The position numbers were made by a program, and so were the translations under genes. Of a DNA stretch of 35,744 nt, positions 25,258 to 34,333 are shown piece by piece. The DNA is taken from assembly GCA_020426515.1 (NCBI GenBank), contig JAGQPW010000051.1, positions 1 through 35,744 of the forward strand, read 5' to 3'. This stretch comes from Planctomycetaceae bacterium. Its GTDB lineage: Bacteria; Planctomycetota; Planctomycetia; Planctomycetales; Planctomycetaceae. Numbering within the stretch: the stretch's first letter is position 1; each line of letters begins with the position of its first letter. The notes below the pieces were generated by a model that was given only the letters and a program-made list of their open reading frames with translations, was not told the DNA's origin and made no database searches.

Positions 25258-26592
25258 CTAAAGCAGTTCGCGAGGAACTTCACCACTGGGGAGCAGGTGC
25301 ATGGGCCGCCCTGTGTGGTCGATCACCGTGTCATCGGCCCGCAGGCCCAACGCGTGGTACACGATGGCGCAGAAGTCTTCGACGCCCACGGGCCGAGACG
25401 TCGGATACTCCGCCTTGTCGCTTGTACTGCCAATCACCTGACCGTGTCGGTAGCCGCCGCCAGCAAGCAGAATGCTTTGAGCCTGCGGCCAGTGATCCCG
25501 ACCGGCATTGTCGTTGATCCGCGGCGTGCGGCCGAATTCACCAGCTGTGATGACAAGGACATCATCGAGCATGCCACGTTCCGACAGATCTCGAATGAGC
25601 GTACCGACGGCGCGATCGTGTCGCACCAGCTTGTCCCGTAGTGCCCGTTCGATGCTCCCGTGATCATCCCAATAACCGGTGTTGAGCGATACGAAACGGA
25701 CACCTGCTTCAATCAGTCGTCGGGCCAGCAGGGCCTGCTCACCCCAACCGGGACCATAGGCATCGCGAACCGACTGAGGTTCCTGATCGAGATTGAAAGC
25801 GTCTCGGGTACGCCCGGTCAACAGGATGTCGACCGCCTGCGACTCCACTTCATCCATATTTGCAAACATCCCGGCGGTATCGACCTGATACCTCAGTTTG
25901 TCGAGTCCACGTTGCAGTGCAACACGGTCCAGCAGTCTCTGCGACGACAATCCATCCACCAGAGAAAAGCTCTTGGCATCGCCGGTTGGCAGTCGACCTG
26001 CTTCGTTGCCGTAACTGAATTCGCCGGTTCGGAACGGATTGTGTGCCACTCCCAGCCAGGCACCGCCGTGGAAACCAAAGCCGCCGTCGTTCATGTTGAC
26101 GGAGGCCAGACTTCCCGGTTGCGTGGGGCCCAGCAGTTTGGAAGCCATTGCTCCCATCGACGGTTGACGAGGTACGCGATCGGAACCGTTGGCTCCGGTT
26201 CGGCCCGTGAGCATCCAGTGTGCCGCCGCCCAGTGATCGCCGTTGCCATGCGAAAAGCTGCGAATAACGGAGCACTGGTCCATCACCTTGGCATGCTCAG
26301 GCATCAGTTCGCACACGGGCAGTCCGGGTAGTGACGAATCCATCTGCTGAAACGGACCTCGATACTCAGACGGTGCCAGAGGCTTCATGTCGAAGGTATC
26401 GAGCTGCGATGGCCCACCATGCTGCCAGATGAGAATGACCGACTTCGGAGAAGCAGCGCGAGGCCTGGACTGTTCTGCCCGCAACTGGCTGGCGAGCGAA
26501 AGGCCGAACGGAGCCAGTGATCCGATCTGAATCATCTGTCGTCGAGTCAGGCCACGACACAATTGCATTGCGTTCCCAAGGAGATTCAGCAT
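25258..26592 (-). CDS. DUF1501 Tat-exported sulfatase-like protein (second copy)
   Basis: The protein has 444 residues from ATG at 26592 (alternatives: ATG at 26571 with GGGAA close by, or GTG at 26685, whose frame overlaps another stop). Residues 16-25 (TRRQMIQIGS) and a hydrophobic run to QLRA form a twin-arginine signal. DUF1501 landmarks follow: VILIWQHGGPSQLDTFDMKP, MPEHAKVMDQCSVIRSFSH, AAHWMLTGR, LLARRLIEAGVRFVSL, and ITAGEFGRTPRINDNAGRDHWPQA. No DUF1549/DUF1553 gene is next to it. Its substrate is unknown. Confidence 0.9.
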   Translation of the reverse strand: MLNLLGNAMQLCRGLTRRQMIQIGSLAPFGLSLASQLRAEQSRPRAASPKSVILIWQHGGPSQLDTFDMKPLAPSEYRGPFQQMDSSLPGLPVCELMPEHAKVMDQCSVIRSFSHGNGDHWAAAHWMLTGRTGANGSDRVPRQPSMGAMASKLLGPTQPGSLASVNMNDGGFGFHGGAWLGVAHNPFRTGEFSYGNEAGRLPTGDAKSFSLVDGLSSQRLLDRVALQRGLDKLRYQVDTAGMFANMDEVESQAVDILLTGRTRDAFNLDQEPQSVRDAYGPGWGEQALLARRLIEAGVRFVSLNTGYWDDHGSIERALRDKLVRHDRAVGTLIRDLSERGMLDDVLVITAGEFGRTPRINDNAGRDHWPQAQSILLAGGGYRHGQVIGSTSDKAEYPTSRPVGVEDFCAIVYHALGLRADDTVIDHTGRPMHLLPSGEVPRELL

Positions 26593-27089
26593 GAAGGTGC
26601 CCAGTGGGGGAGCATGTGGTAGGACGTTGGGGAGGGATGCTGAGCGACTTATCGTCCACCCGGCCATTGTGATGTATCGTATCACTCCGGCAACTGTCGA
26701 CTCAAGAAACGGACCGTCCGTGCAACTTTCGCCGAAACCTGACGATCCCAGGTTCCGGGCAGTTCGGTTATCCGCGGCAGTTCACGCCCCGAACTGGCCT
26801 GACGGTCAAGACAGCGGAGTGAAGGGGGCCACTCCCACACGATGACAGTCTGAGATCGCCCCAACTGAACAACCCGCAAAGGCAATCTGTTCGGATTCCG
26901 GTGCGTTTTCGACATGAGTGGTGGTGCTGGAATGCCCCGTAGATTGAACTTCTTTTCTCTCCGGCTGGCAGAAAATGCCGTTCTACTTGTCCGGTCGAAT
27001 CTGCCGGACGTCGATGAACTACATACCGACCTTCATCTGATGAGGTTGTACTGGCATTCGCGTTACTGACGTTCTGGAGGCACTGGTCC
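26593..27089. other. Long divergent spacer with one doubtful small frame
   Basis: 497 bases between the second DUF1501 gene and the lipoprotein gene. It contains a 6-bp hairpin (GTCCGG at 26989-26994, CCGGAC at 27004-27009) and a 77-residue minus frame listed separately. Promoters for both flanking genes must lie here; none stands out. Confidence 0.45.
26682..26915 (-). CDS. Possible 77-residue protein, doubtful
   Basis: ATG at 26915 to TGA at 26682-26684. The sequence is Arg-rich (LPLRVVQLGRSQTVIVWEW) with no recognisable family, signal peptide or ribosome site. The stop overlaps a GTG in the frame of the DUF1501 gene by four bases (GTGA), which is the usual geometry of coupled genes but may be chance. 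Listed because the region is otherwise empty and codon third positions look fairly GC-rich. Confidence 0.25.
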   Translation of the reverse strand: MSKTHRNPNRLPLRVVQLGRSQTVIVWEWPPSLRCLDRQASSGRELPRITELPGTWDRQVSAKVARTVRFLSRQLPE

Positions 27090-27470
27090 ATGGCTCGCAT
27101 CTCATCGCAACTCATGATGTTGTTGCTGACACTGTTCGTGGCAGGATGCGCGACCGAACGGCCCAGGCTCCACGTCGGTTCGTTCAACCGGCCAAAGCCA
27201 CAGGCAGTGCCCACGCCTTCCGAACGAACAGACGCCTACACACCGAAACCGCTTCCCGCTCCAGGTATCCTGGAAGAGGAAATCCCGGCACCACCATCGG
27301 GTGCAAATTTTGAACAGCCGGAAGTCGAGCAGGCTCCCAAACTTCACGCCGCCGAACGACCACCACTGCTGTTGCGACCGATCAACTGGACGTTCTTCTC
27401 CAGCGAGCCGCTGGTTACCTTAAAGGCTCCACAGCCAGTCGCCGTAACCGCGCAGAACGTCAGCCAATAA
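27090..27470 (+). CDS. Small proline-rich lipoprotein
   Basis: The protein has 126 residues from ATG at 27090, with GGAGG 9 bases upstream. The N-terminus is a lipoprotein signal: hydrophobic [12 protein letters not shown], with the lipobox VAGC and lipid-modified Cys21. The rest is Pro-rich and low in predicted structure ([16 protein letters not shown]), with no known domain. Presumably anchored to a membrane facing the periplasm. Its stop lies inside the last codons of the convergent DUF1501 gene (11-base overlap). Confidence 0.75.
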   Translation: MARISSQLMMLLLTLFVAGCATERPRLHVGSFNRPKPQAVPTPSERTDAYTPKPLPAPGILEEEIPAPPSGANFEQPEVEQAPKLHAAERPPLLLRPINWTFFSSEPLVTLKAPQPVAVTAQNVSQ

Positions 27471-28908
27471 TTTCCTGGGCCACGTTGCCAGCCACATCCG
27501 TGAGCCGGAAGTCACGCCCCTGGAATCGAAACGTCAGCTCCTCGTGATTCAATCCGAGCAGTTGCAATAGCGTGGCGTGGAAGTCGTTCACGTGCATGGG
27601 ATTTTCCACGACGTGGAAGCCAATATCATCCGTCCGGCCGTAGGTGGTCCCCCGTTTGACACCACCACCCGCCATCCACACGGTAAACGCGTCCTTGTGA
27701 TGATCGCGACCGACTTTGTCGCTCGCCCTCCCGGTCTCGGACGCATCCTGAATCATCGGCGTCCGACCGAACTCCGCTCCCCAGACGACGAGTGTCTCAT
27801 CGAGCATTCCCCGTTGGCGCAGATCTGCAATCAACGCGGCCAGCGGCTGATCCACCTGCTTGCACTTCTTTTCCAGATTCGGAAAGACCTGCGAATGGTG
27901 ATCCCAGGACTCATCGAACAGCTGTACAAATCGCACACCGCGTTCCACCAGCCGTCGGGCGAGCAGACAATTGTTCGCGAAACTCGTCTTCCCCGGGCTG
28001 GTTCCATACATCTCGTGGATGTGCCGGGGCTCTGACTGAATGTCCATCATCTCTGGAACAGCGGACTGCATGCGGTAGGCCAACTCGTACTGGTTGATGC
28101 GGCTGGCAATTTCCGGGTCGCCCACATCAGCCAGCTGAATCGAGTTGAGTTGATTGACCCGATCGATAATCCGTCGCCGGTCCCCATCCTGCATGCCGGG
28201 CGGATTGGACAGAAACAGTACCGGATCACCAGCGGTACGAAATTCAGTCCCCTGATAAACACTCGGCAGGAACCCACTCCCCCAGAGGCTGTTCCCCGCT
28301 CCAGCCACGTTGCCGGTGATCAGAACGACAAAGCCTGGCAGATTTGCATTCTCTGTGCCCAGTCCATAGTTCACCCACGATCCCAGAGACGGCCGACCAA
28401 AGCGAGCAAAGCCCGTTTGAAAGAACAGCTGCGCCGGAGCATGATTGAAGTGTTCAGTGTGTAACGACTTGATGATGCACAACTCGTCCGCCACGGATGC
28501 CAGATGAGGCAGCAGCTCCGAAAGTTCATTTCCAGATTCACCATGCCGGGCAAACTTGAATTTCGTCCCCAGGAGTGCAGGCTGCTTGCGAATGAATGCC
28601 AGCCTCAACCCTTCCCAGAGGTGATCCGGAACCAGCTGACCGTTGAGCCGCTGGAGTTCCGGCTTGTAATCAAACAAATCCAGATGAGACGGTGCCCCGA
28701 CCAGATGCACGAATATCACATTCTTCGCGCGAGCAGGAATGTGCGGCATCCTGGCAACTAATGGATCACCAGAAATGCCTGCGGCCGGCGAATCCTGGTG
28801 CAACAGCGATGCCAGGGCCATCGCGCCAACTCCCGTCCCCATTCGCTGAAACAGATGCCGACGAGACATCGCCTGACGCGCCGCGATTGCTTCACTCGCA
28901 AAATACAT
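27460..28908 (-). CDS. DUF1501 Tat-exported sulfatase-like protein (third copy)
   Basis: The protein has 482 residues from ATG at 28908, with a good GGGAGG ribosome site 9 bases upstream. The twin-arginine signal is RR at residues 16-17 ([13 protein letters not shown]). DUF1501 landmarks follow: [70 protein letters not shown], and [20 protein letters not shown] with [10 protein letters not shown]. It is of the type usually coupled to a PSCyt1/DUF1549/DUF1553 gene, but upstream lies secY and downstream the convergent lipoprotein gene. The two proteins overlap at their 3' ends by 11 bases. Confidence 0.92.
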   Translation of the reverse strand: MYFASEAIAARQAMSRRHLFQRMGTGVGAMALASLLHQDSPAAGISGDPLVARMPHIPARAKNVIFVHLVGAPSHLDLFDYKPELQRLNGQLVPDHLWEGLRLAFIRKQPALLGTKFKFARHGESGNELSELLPHLASVADELCIIKSLHTEHFNHAPAQLFFQTGFARFGRPSLGSWVNYGLGTENANLPGFVVLITGNVAGAGNSLWGSGFLPSVYQGTEFRTAGDPVLFLSNPPGMQDGDRRRIIDRVNQLNSIQLADVGDPEIASRINQYELAYRMQSAVPEMMDIQSEPRHIHEMYGTSPGKTSFANNCLLARRLVERGVRFVQLFDESWDHHSQVFPNLEKKCKQVDQPLAALIADLRQRGMLDETLVVWGAEFGRTPMIQDASETGRASDKVGRDHHKDAFTVWMAGGGVKRGTTYGRTDDIGFHVVENPMHVNDFHATLLQLLGLNHEELTFRFQGRDFRLTDVAGNVAQEIIG

Positions 28909-29005
28909 CTGGCGCAGCCTCCCTGATCAACGAATGAACCTCGACTGATCTTAAGAGCCTACCGCGGGTCAATTCAAGCGGTCGTGACGTACCCCATCAA
29001 CGCAA

Positions 29006-29044
29006 CAAGCCCCCGGCGACACAACGACGTTCGCCAGGGGCTTG
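29006..29044 (-). terminator. Probable terminator of the ribosomal cluster after secY
   Basis: CAAGCCCCCGGCGA (29006-29019) pairs with TCGCCAGGGGCTTG (29031-29044) with one mismatch in 14, over an 11-base loop. It lies 24 bases after the secY stop on the minus strand; the following bases there are TTGCGTTG, a poor T-tract. Confidence 0.55.
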
Positions 29045-29067
29045 ATAGATCACTCTTGAGAGACTGA

Positions 29068-30435
29068 CTACAGATCAGATGATTCGAGCAGTCCGCCCTT
29101 ATTCCGCATCACCAGATGGCTGTCGATCTTTTGCACCAGATCCAGTGCCACCGAAACCACAATCAACAACCCGGTGCCGCCGTAGAAGCTGGCCACCGCG
29201 AAGGAAATATCCATCCCCATGGCGAGCATGGTCGGGATAATGGCAATCAGTGCCAGGAACCCCGCTCCGGCGTAGGTGATTCGAGTCATCACCTGATCAA
29301 GATAACGCTCGGTATGTGCACCAGGACGATATCCGGGAACAAAGCTCCCGTAGTCCTTGAGGTTGTCGGCCATGTCCTTCGGATTGAAGGTGATACTGGT
29401 CCAGAAGTAACAGAAGAAGTAGATCAGCGCGATGTACGACAGATTGTAAATGAACCCGCGACCACTACCAAACATCGTGTTCAAATCACTGAGGATTGTG
29501 AGTTCGGGCCACAGCCGTGAGAGGTAACCGAAAATAAACATCGGGAACATCAGCAAGCTCGACGCGAAGATGATCGGCATCACCCCGGCCTGATTCACTC
29601 TCAGCGGCAACGACTGACGCTGTCCACCCATCACCTTGCGGCCACGGACGTGCTTGGCACTCTGAATGGGAATTCGACGTTGAGCCTGAGTGATGGCAAT
29701 CACACCCAGGACGATGAGCACGAACAACACAGCCAATGGCAACAGACGGTCAATCCCGGCCCCTGTTCCCAGTCCGATACCGTTTCGCAGAGCCGGACGA
29801 ATCAGTTCGTAACCGGCAACCGGCATGCGGGCCAGGATTCCGGCCATGATCAGCAGACTGATTCCATTTCCGATCCCGTATTCGTCGATCTGTTCACCGA
29901 TCCACATCAGCAGGATGGTGCCCCCGGTCATGGTGACCGTGGCGACAATCTGATACCAAAGCGTGTTGTAGTCGCTGAGAATCAACCCCGGCCCATCGCC
30001 GGCGCCCATGTTGCCCCCAAGCATACGAATCCAGAAATAGCTCTGACCGAGGCAGATCAACACGGTGGCGTAGCGTGTGTACTCGTTGATCTTCTTGCGG
30101 CCCGACTCACCTTCCTTCTGCAGTTGTTCGAGTGGCGGATAAACCTGCCCCAACAACTGAAAGATGATCGATGCAGAAATATACGGCATGATTCCCAGGC
30201 CGAAGATCGTAGCGTTGCCCAACTGCGACGCCGACAGCATGGCCACAGCTTCCATGACCTGACCGAGCCCCTGCTGCTCAGCCATCTTCTGAAAGGTCTC
30301 TGCGAACGTGTGCTGATCAATAATTGGCAGCGGAATCGCAAAGCCCATCCGATAGACGGCAAGCAAAATCAGCGTCAGGAAGATCTTCTGTCGCAATTCA
30401 GGAATCGCGAAGATCGTTCTCAGGCGAGCCAACAT
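29068..30435 (-). CDS. secY: Protein translocase subunit SecY
   Basis: The protein has 455 residues from ATG at 30435, with AAGGA about 8 bases upstream; a TTG at 30459 would add eight residues. SecY forms the core channel of the Sec translocon in the inner membrane. Ten hydrophobic helices are evident, from IFLTLILLAVYRMGFAIPLP through MPYISASIIFQLLG, GGTILLMWIGEQIDEYGIGNG, INQAGVMPIIFASSLL-type and the last IVVSVALDLVQKIDSHL. The family signatures SAKHVRGRK-type cytoplasmic loop and GTGLLIVVSVALD are intact. It is last in the visible ribosomal cluster and is separated from rplO by a strong intrinsic terminator. Confidence 0.96.
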   Translation of the reverse strand: MLARLRTIFAIPELRQKIFLTLILLAVYRMGFAIPLPIIDQHTFAETFQKMAEQQGLGQVMEAVAMLSASQLGNATIFGLGIMPYISASIIFQLLGQVYPPLEQLQKEGESGRKKINEYTRYATVLICLGQSYFWIRMLGGNMGAGDGPGLILSDYNTLWYQIVATVTMTGGTILLMWIGEQIDEYGIGNGISLLIMAGILARMPVAGYELIRPALRNGIGLGTGAGIDRLLPLAVLFVLIVLGVIAITQAQRRIPIQSAKHVRGRKVMGGQRQSLPLRVNQAGVMPIIFASSLLMFPMFIFGYLSRLWPELTILSDLNTMFGSGRGFIYNLSYIALIYFFCYFWTSITFNPKDMADNLKDYGSFVPGYRPGAHTERYLDQVMTRITYAGAGFLALIAIIPTMLAMGMDISFAVASFYGGTGLLIVVSVALDLVQKIDSHLVMRNKGGLLESSDL

Positions 30436-30595
30436 GAACAACGTCCTTATCGTACACAATCACAAAATCGCGTTGACCAGAAGGCAAACGCGACGTACCC
30501 GGAGTTCGCGAAGGATAGAGGAAGTGCGGCGGCGAACCAACTCAAATTGCTTTGTTCGGTCCGAATTCTTCCGAGCTGCACAACCACGTTCCACC

Positions 30596-30625
30596 AAAAA
30601 AATTGGCGGTCGCAAGCGACCGCCA
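30596..30625 (-). terminator. Intrinsic terminator between rplO and secY
   Basis: On the minus strand TGGCGGTCGC (30625-30616) pairs perfectly with GCGACCGCCA (30613-30604), a 10-bp palindrome whose centre forms a tight loop, then A and seven T residues (30602-30596). It lies 22 bases after the rplO stop and 160 bases before the secY start. It probably lowers secY transcription relative to the ribosomal genes, or secY has its own promoter in the 30436-30595 spacer. Confidence 0.87.
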
Positions 30626-30647
30626 GAATGAACCGTTAAGTCAGCGA

Positions 30648-31097
30648 TCAGCCGATGCGTTCGACTGAGCCGCCTGCCGCCTGAATCTTCTCTTCGGCCC
30701 CCTTGGAGAACCGATGGGCATGAACAGTCAGCTTCTTGGTCAATTCCCCGTCACCGAGGATCTTCACCGCGTCAAAGCGGCCCTTCGCCAAGCCCTTCTC
30801 ACGCAGCGTCACCAGGTCGACGGTGTCACCGTTTTCGAATCGCTCTTCCAACAGGCTCACGTTGATCCCGAGAACGGCATCAGCGAACGCGTTGTTATTG
30901 AAGCCCCGCTTCGCCACCACGCGAAACAGCGGCATCTGGCCACCAGCAAAGCCAAGTCGCGATGAATGTCCACGACGGCTGCCGGCACCCTTGTGACCGC
31001 GACCGCTGGTCTTGCCATGCCCCGATCCGGGACCGCGTCCAAGCCGCTTGCGCTTCTTGTTCTTCGTTATGCCACGATGTACATCATCAATGATCAT
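30648..31097 (-). CDS. rplO: 50S ribosomal protein L15
   Basis: The protein has 149 residues. The basic glycine-rich N-terminal arm ([18 protein letters not shown], residues 21-38) is typical, as is [15 protein letters not shown]. The C-terminal [17 protein letters not shown] closes the family. ATG at 31097 shares a base with the rpsE stop (TAATG), so translation is probably coupled. No rpmD lies between. Confidence 0.97.
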   Translation of the reverse strand: MIIDDVHRGITKNKKRKRLGRGPGSGHGKTSGRGHKGAGSRRGHSSRLGFAGGQMPLFRVVAKRGFNNNAFADAVLGINVSLLEERFENGDTVDLVTLREKGLAKGRFDAVKILGDGELTKKLTVHAHRFSKGAEEKIQAAGGSVERIG

Positions 31098-31591
31098 TAG
31101 ACTTCCACTCCACGCAAGCGGGCCACGTCTTCACGCGACCGCAACTTCGACAAGGCGTCAAACGTCGCCTTGACCAGATTCACAGGATTATTCGATCCCC
31201 GACTCTTCGTCAGGATGTCTTTCACACCAGCCAGTTCCACCACGTTCCGCACTGTGGCTCCGGCAATCACGCCTGTACCAGGAGCAGCTGGAAGCAACAG
31301 AACCTTTGAGGCTCCGTACTGTCCCTCGACCTGATGCGGAATGGTCGTCCCACGCAGCGAGATCGTATGAAGGCGGCGATTGGCCTGTTTGGTGGCCTTC
31401 TCGACCGCGGAAGGAACTTCCGTTCCCTTACCGTAGCCATAGCCCACGCGACCGTTCTCATCACCGACGACCACGAGAGCCGCGAAGCTGAAACGGCGTC
31501 CACCCTTCACGACGCAGGCACACCGACGAATCTGGACCACACGATCCGAATTCTGTGAAGTAGACGTTTTGGCAGGTTGATTCGACGCCAC
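31097..31591 (-). CDS. rpsE: 30S ribosomal protein S5
   Basis: The protein has 164 residues. GTG at 31591 is supported by AAGGAG 7 bases upstream. [15 protein letters not shown] and [18 protein letters not shown] form the double-stranded-RNA-like N-terminal domain; [23 protein letters not shown] is the conserved C-terminal domain with the helicase-like loop. The first about 20 residues ([11 protein letters not shown]) are a polar extension. Part of the spc operon. Confidence 0.97.
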   Translation of the reverse strand: MASNQPAKTSTSQNSDRVVQIRRCACVVKGGRRFSFAALVVVGDENGRVGYGYGKGTEVPSAVEKATKQANRRLHTISLRGTTIPHQVEGQYGASKVLLLPAAPGTGVIAGATVRNVVELAGVKDILTKSRGSNNPVNLVKATFDALSKLRSREDVARLRGVEV

Positions 31592-31638
31592 AAATGTACT
31601 CCTTGAGACCCACGCTATTCGGAAGGGTCAACAAAATA

Positions 31639-32004
31639 TTAGAATTCGAGTCCGGCCGCACGGGCTGCCTCAGCGAGAGCGGCGACGCGGCCATGGTACC
31701 GATACGCACCACGGTCAAAGCCAACCTGCTTGATCCCTGCTGCCAATGCGCGTTCGGCAATCGCAGTTCCCAAGCGTGTCGCAGCAGCGATGTTCCCGCT
31801 GTACTTGCCTGCCCCGCCCAGAGACTTCTCGACCGTGCTCGCCGAGACGATTGTCCGTCCCTGCTCATCGTCGATGATCTGAGCGTAAATGTGATTGTTC
31901 GACCGAAAAATTGACAGTCGCAGGCGGCCAGCAGAACGGATCCGATTCCGCACGTGGAACCGACGTCGCTCGCGTTGCTTCGCCAATCGCTTTTGAAGTT
32001 TCAT
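31639..32004 (-). CDS. rplR: 50S ribosomal protein L18
   Basis: The protein has 121 residues from ATG at 32004; a TTG at 32016 would add four residues. It binds 5S r[14 protein letters not shown] and [23 protein letters not shown] give the basic start; [35 protein letters not shown] is the diagnostic C-terminal half. It lies between rplF and rpsE in standard order. Confidence 0.97.
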   Translation of the reverse strand: MKLQKRLAKQRERRRFHVRNRIRSAGRLRLSIFRSNNHIYAQIIDDEQGRTIVSASTVEKSLGGAGKYSGNIAAATRLGTAIAERALAAGIKQVGFDRGAYRYHGRVAALAEAARAAGLEF

Positions 32005-32052
32005 GTTCTCTACCAATTCTCAAGCTGCCGGGCAGTAGACCGACAGACTAAA

Positions 32053-32598
32053 TCAGCTACCGAAGGCCTTACCAGCCTTGCGTTTGACCATCTCACCCTG
32101 GTACCGAATCCCTTTGCCTTTGTAGGGCTCGGGCGGACGGACCCGCCGAATATTCGCAGCAAACTGTCCACAGGCGTGCTTATCGGCACTTCGCACGATG
32201 ATCAGCGTCGGGCTACCCAGTTCGCAATCAACACCCTTGGGAACAGGCAACTTGATGATGTTAGCGAAACCGACCTGCAGCGAAAGAACACCGTTGGCGA
32301 GAGTTGCCTGATAGCCAACTCCCTGGATTTCCAACTTCTTCTCAAACTGGGTCTGTACGCCCTGCACCATGTTCGCAATGATCGCGCGAGTCAACCCGTG
32401 CAACGCACGGTTCTGACGCTGATCATCCGGACGCGTGACCTGGACTTCCTTCGCTTCGGCGTCGAACGTCACACTCATATTGGGATGGTGCGTAAACGAA
32501 AGATCCCCCTTGGGACCCTTAACATTGACCACGGCTCCCTGAATGCCGACTTCGACACCAGCTGCGACGGTAATTGGCTTTTTTCCAACCCTAGACAT
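32053..32598 (-). CDS. rplF: 50S ribosomal protein L6
   Basis: The protein has 181 residues. MSRVGKKPITV is the typical opening. The two repeated domains are visible, the second with GYQATLANGVLSLQVGF, then NIRRVRPPEPYKGKGIRYQGE, the conserved 23S rRNA-contact segment near the end. It follows rpsH by 41 bases. Confidence 0.97.
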   Translation of the reverse strand: MSRVGKKPITVAAGVEVGIQGAVVNVKGPKGDLSFTHHPNMSVTFDAEAKEVQVTRPDDQRQNRALHGLTRAIIANMVQGVQTQFEKKLEIQGVGYQATLANGVLSLQVGFANIIKLPVPKGVDCELGSPTLIIVRSADKHACGQFAANIRRVRPPEPYKGKGIRYQGEMVKRKAGKAFGS

Positions 32599-32639
32599 TG
32601 CTCATCCCGCTCCCAGGTACGCTGGAGCTCAATTGTTTT

Positions 32640-33035
32640 CTACCAGACTTCGCACAGCAGTTCGCCGCCAACATTCTCGCGGCGTGCTTCGCGATTGCTC
32701 AGCACACCCTTGTTGGTCGACAGAATGCAGATGCCCATTCCCTGCAGCACGTTGGGAGTATCCTTTACTGTCGAGTAAAGGCGACGTCCGGGAGTGCTGA
32801 CTCGGCGAATGTGCTGAATCACACGCTCGCCAGTCGGGCTGTACTTCAGGTTGACCCGCAGCACGTTCTGCGGCTCCTGTTCCACGATCTCGTAATCCCA
32901 GATGTAACCCTCACGCTGCAGCGCCTGCACGATCCCTTCCTTCAACTTGGAAGCGGGAACGTCGACAAATGGCCGTTCGATCAACAGCGCGTTGCGGATC
33001 CGCGTGAGCAAATCAGCAATTGGATCGGTCATCAT
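32640..33035 (-). CDS. rpsH: 30S ribosomal protein S8
   Basis: The protein has 131 residues from ATG at 33035 (a second ATG follows at once). TDPIADLLTRIRNA and VPASKLKEGIVQALQREGYI are typical; STNKGVLSNREARRENVGGELLCEVW is the signature end. S8 binds 16S rRNA and in E. coli represses the spc operon; whether that holds here is not visible. Confidence 0.97.
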   Translation of the reverse strand: MMTDPIADLLTRIRNALLIERPFVDVPASKLKEGIVQALQREGYIWDYEIVEQEPQNVLRVNLKYSPTGERVIQHIRRVSTPGRRLYSTVKDTPNVLQGMGICILSTNKGVLSNREARRENVGGELLCEVW

Positions 33036-33105
33036 GGAAATTGTCCTCTGGTCCGGTGACTCACAGTCACCGCATTACACGTTGCAATGTGTGTCTAAAA
33101 CTTGC

Positions 33106-33291
33106 CTACCAACTCGCCTTGCGTGCACCCGGGACCAATCCCCGCAGGCACAGATCGCGAAAACAAATACGGCAGCACTTGAACTTGCGATACACCGCCC
33201 GCGGCCGTCCGCAAAGCTGACACCGATTCTCGGCGCGGCTGCTGAACTTGGGCGTACGCTTCGCCTTCGCGACTTTGGATTTACTGGCCAT
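33106..33291 (-). CDS. rpsN: 30S ribosomal protein S14, short zinc-binding type
   Basis: The protein has 61 residues, the length of the zinc (type Z) form. Cys24-x-x-Cys27 (CQLC) and Cys40-x-x-Cys43 (CRIC) form the metal site, and [19 protein letters not shown], then [11 protein letters not shown] close the family. It sits between rplE and rpsH as in the standard operon. Confidence 0.96.
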   Translation of the reverse strand: MASKSKVAKAKRTPKFSSRAENRCQLCGRPRAVYRKFKCCRICFRDLCLRGLVPGARKASW

Positions 33292-33321
33292 CGTGTCTCT
33301 CTACCTTGTCTCGCCTGACTT

Positions 33322-33867
33322 CTATTGCTCTTTACGGAACGGCATTCCGAACTCGGTCAACAGCATACGACCTTCATCGTCGTTGCGGGCTGTCGTGACC
33401 ATGGCGATGTTCATCCCCTGGATGTTCTTCACCTTGTCGGGATTGATTTCCGGAAACACGACCTGTTCAGTAATTCCCACGCTGTAGTTCCCGTTCCCGT
33501 CAAACGCCTTGCTGCTGATTCCACGGAAGTCCCGAACTCGTGGGAACACCAAGGTAATCAGGCGATCGAGGAACTCATACATCCGAGCCCCGCGGAGGGT
33601 GACGCAACAACCAATCTTCATTCCTTCACGAAGCTTGAACTGCGCGATGGAATTCCGGGCGACACGCAAGGACGGCTTCTGACCAGAGAGCATCATGAGG
33701 TGCTCTGCCACTTCGTCCAGAATCTTGCTGTCCTGGATGGCTTTGCCAACACCCATGCTGATCACGATCTTTTCCAGACGTGGCAGCGAATGCGGATTCG
33801 ACCGACCCAGCTTTTCAGCCAGTCGTGGAGCGATCTCCGAGCGATATTTTTCGTGTAACCGGGCCAT
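33322..33867 (-). CDS. rplE: 50S ribosomal protein L5
   Basis: The protein has 181 residues, normal length. L5 contacts 5S rRNA and the P-site t[55 protein letters not shown] and [22 protein letters not shown] are characteristic. The [14 protein letters not shown] stretch near the end is also conserved. Confidence 0.97.
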   Translation of the reverse strand: MARLHEKYRSEIAPRLAEKLGRSNPHSLPRLEKIVISMGVGKAIQDSKILDEVAEHLMMLSGQKPSLRVARNSIAQFKLREGMKIGCCVTLRGARMYEFLDRLITLVFPRVRDFRGISSKAFDGNGNYSVGITEQVVFPEINPDKVKNIQGMNIAMVTTARNDDEGRMLLTEFGMPFRKEQ

Positions 33868-33912
33868 GCCCCACCAACCAATAAAGAAGACAACGTTCAG
33901 AATCGCCGGAAA

Positions 33913-34266
33913 CTACTTACCGGCATATCGGGCACGTGGCGGGCTGATCTGCCCGGCCGACTTCCCACACTTGCGGCAAAACCGCTCCTTGGCACCTTCG
34001 GCCGTGTAACGCACGCCGAGCCGGACACCGCTGTTGCAGCTGCTGCAGAAATATTGAATGTTCGACGACTGGATGGCTTTTTCCATCCGCAACCGTCCAC
34101 CCTGCGGGCTCTTCGGGTGTCCGCGCTTCACGTGCTTGTACACGAGATTCACGCCTTCGATGACCACCTTCTGGCCACCGTCGATCACCTGCTGAACCAG
34201 TTTCGGGATGTCCGAGCGATCGTCGCCAGCAACGACAACCACCATATCCCCACGTTTGATCTTCAT
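33913..34266 (-). CDS. rplX: 50S ribosomal protein L24 with zinc-ribbon-like tail
   Basis: The protein has 117 residues from ATG at 34266; an in-frame TTG at 34272 would add two. The KOW motif opens the chain (IKRGDMVVVVAGDDRSD), then GVNLVYKHVKRGHPKSPQGGRL. The C-terminal part has two Cys pairs, Cys74-x-x-Cys77 and Cys97-x-x-Cys100, a zinc-ribbon form found in several bacterial L24 proteins. The last about 16 residues (SPPRARYAGK) are a basic extension. Confidence 0.95.
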   Translation of the reverse strand: MKIKRGDMVVVVAGDDRSDIPKLVQQVIDGGQKVVIEGVNLVYKHVKRGHPKSPQGGRLRMEKAIQSSNIQYFCSSCNSGVRLGVRYTAEGAKERFCRKCGKSAGQISPPRARYAGK

Positions 34267-34333
34267 TTTCAACCTGCCGGATTCGCAAAACCGCGAAGTG
34301 TATCGATGTTCGCCTTGAATTGCACGTCAGTGG

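Noticed and set aside
29650..30639. 329-residue plus-strand frame
   Set aside because: Antisense to secY, rich in Gln/His/Asp as expected for the complement of membrane-protein codons.
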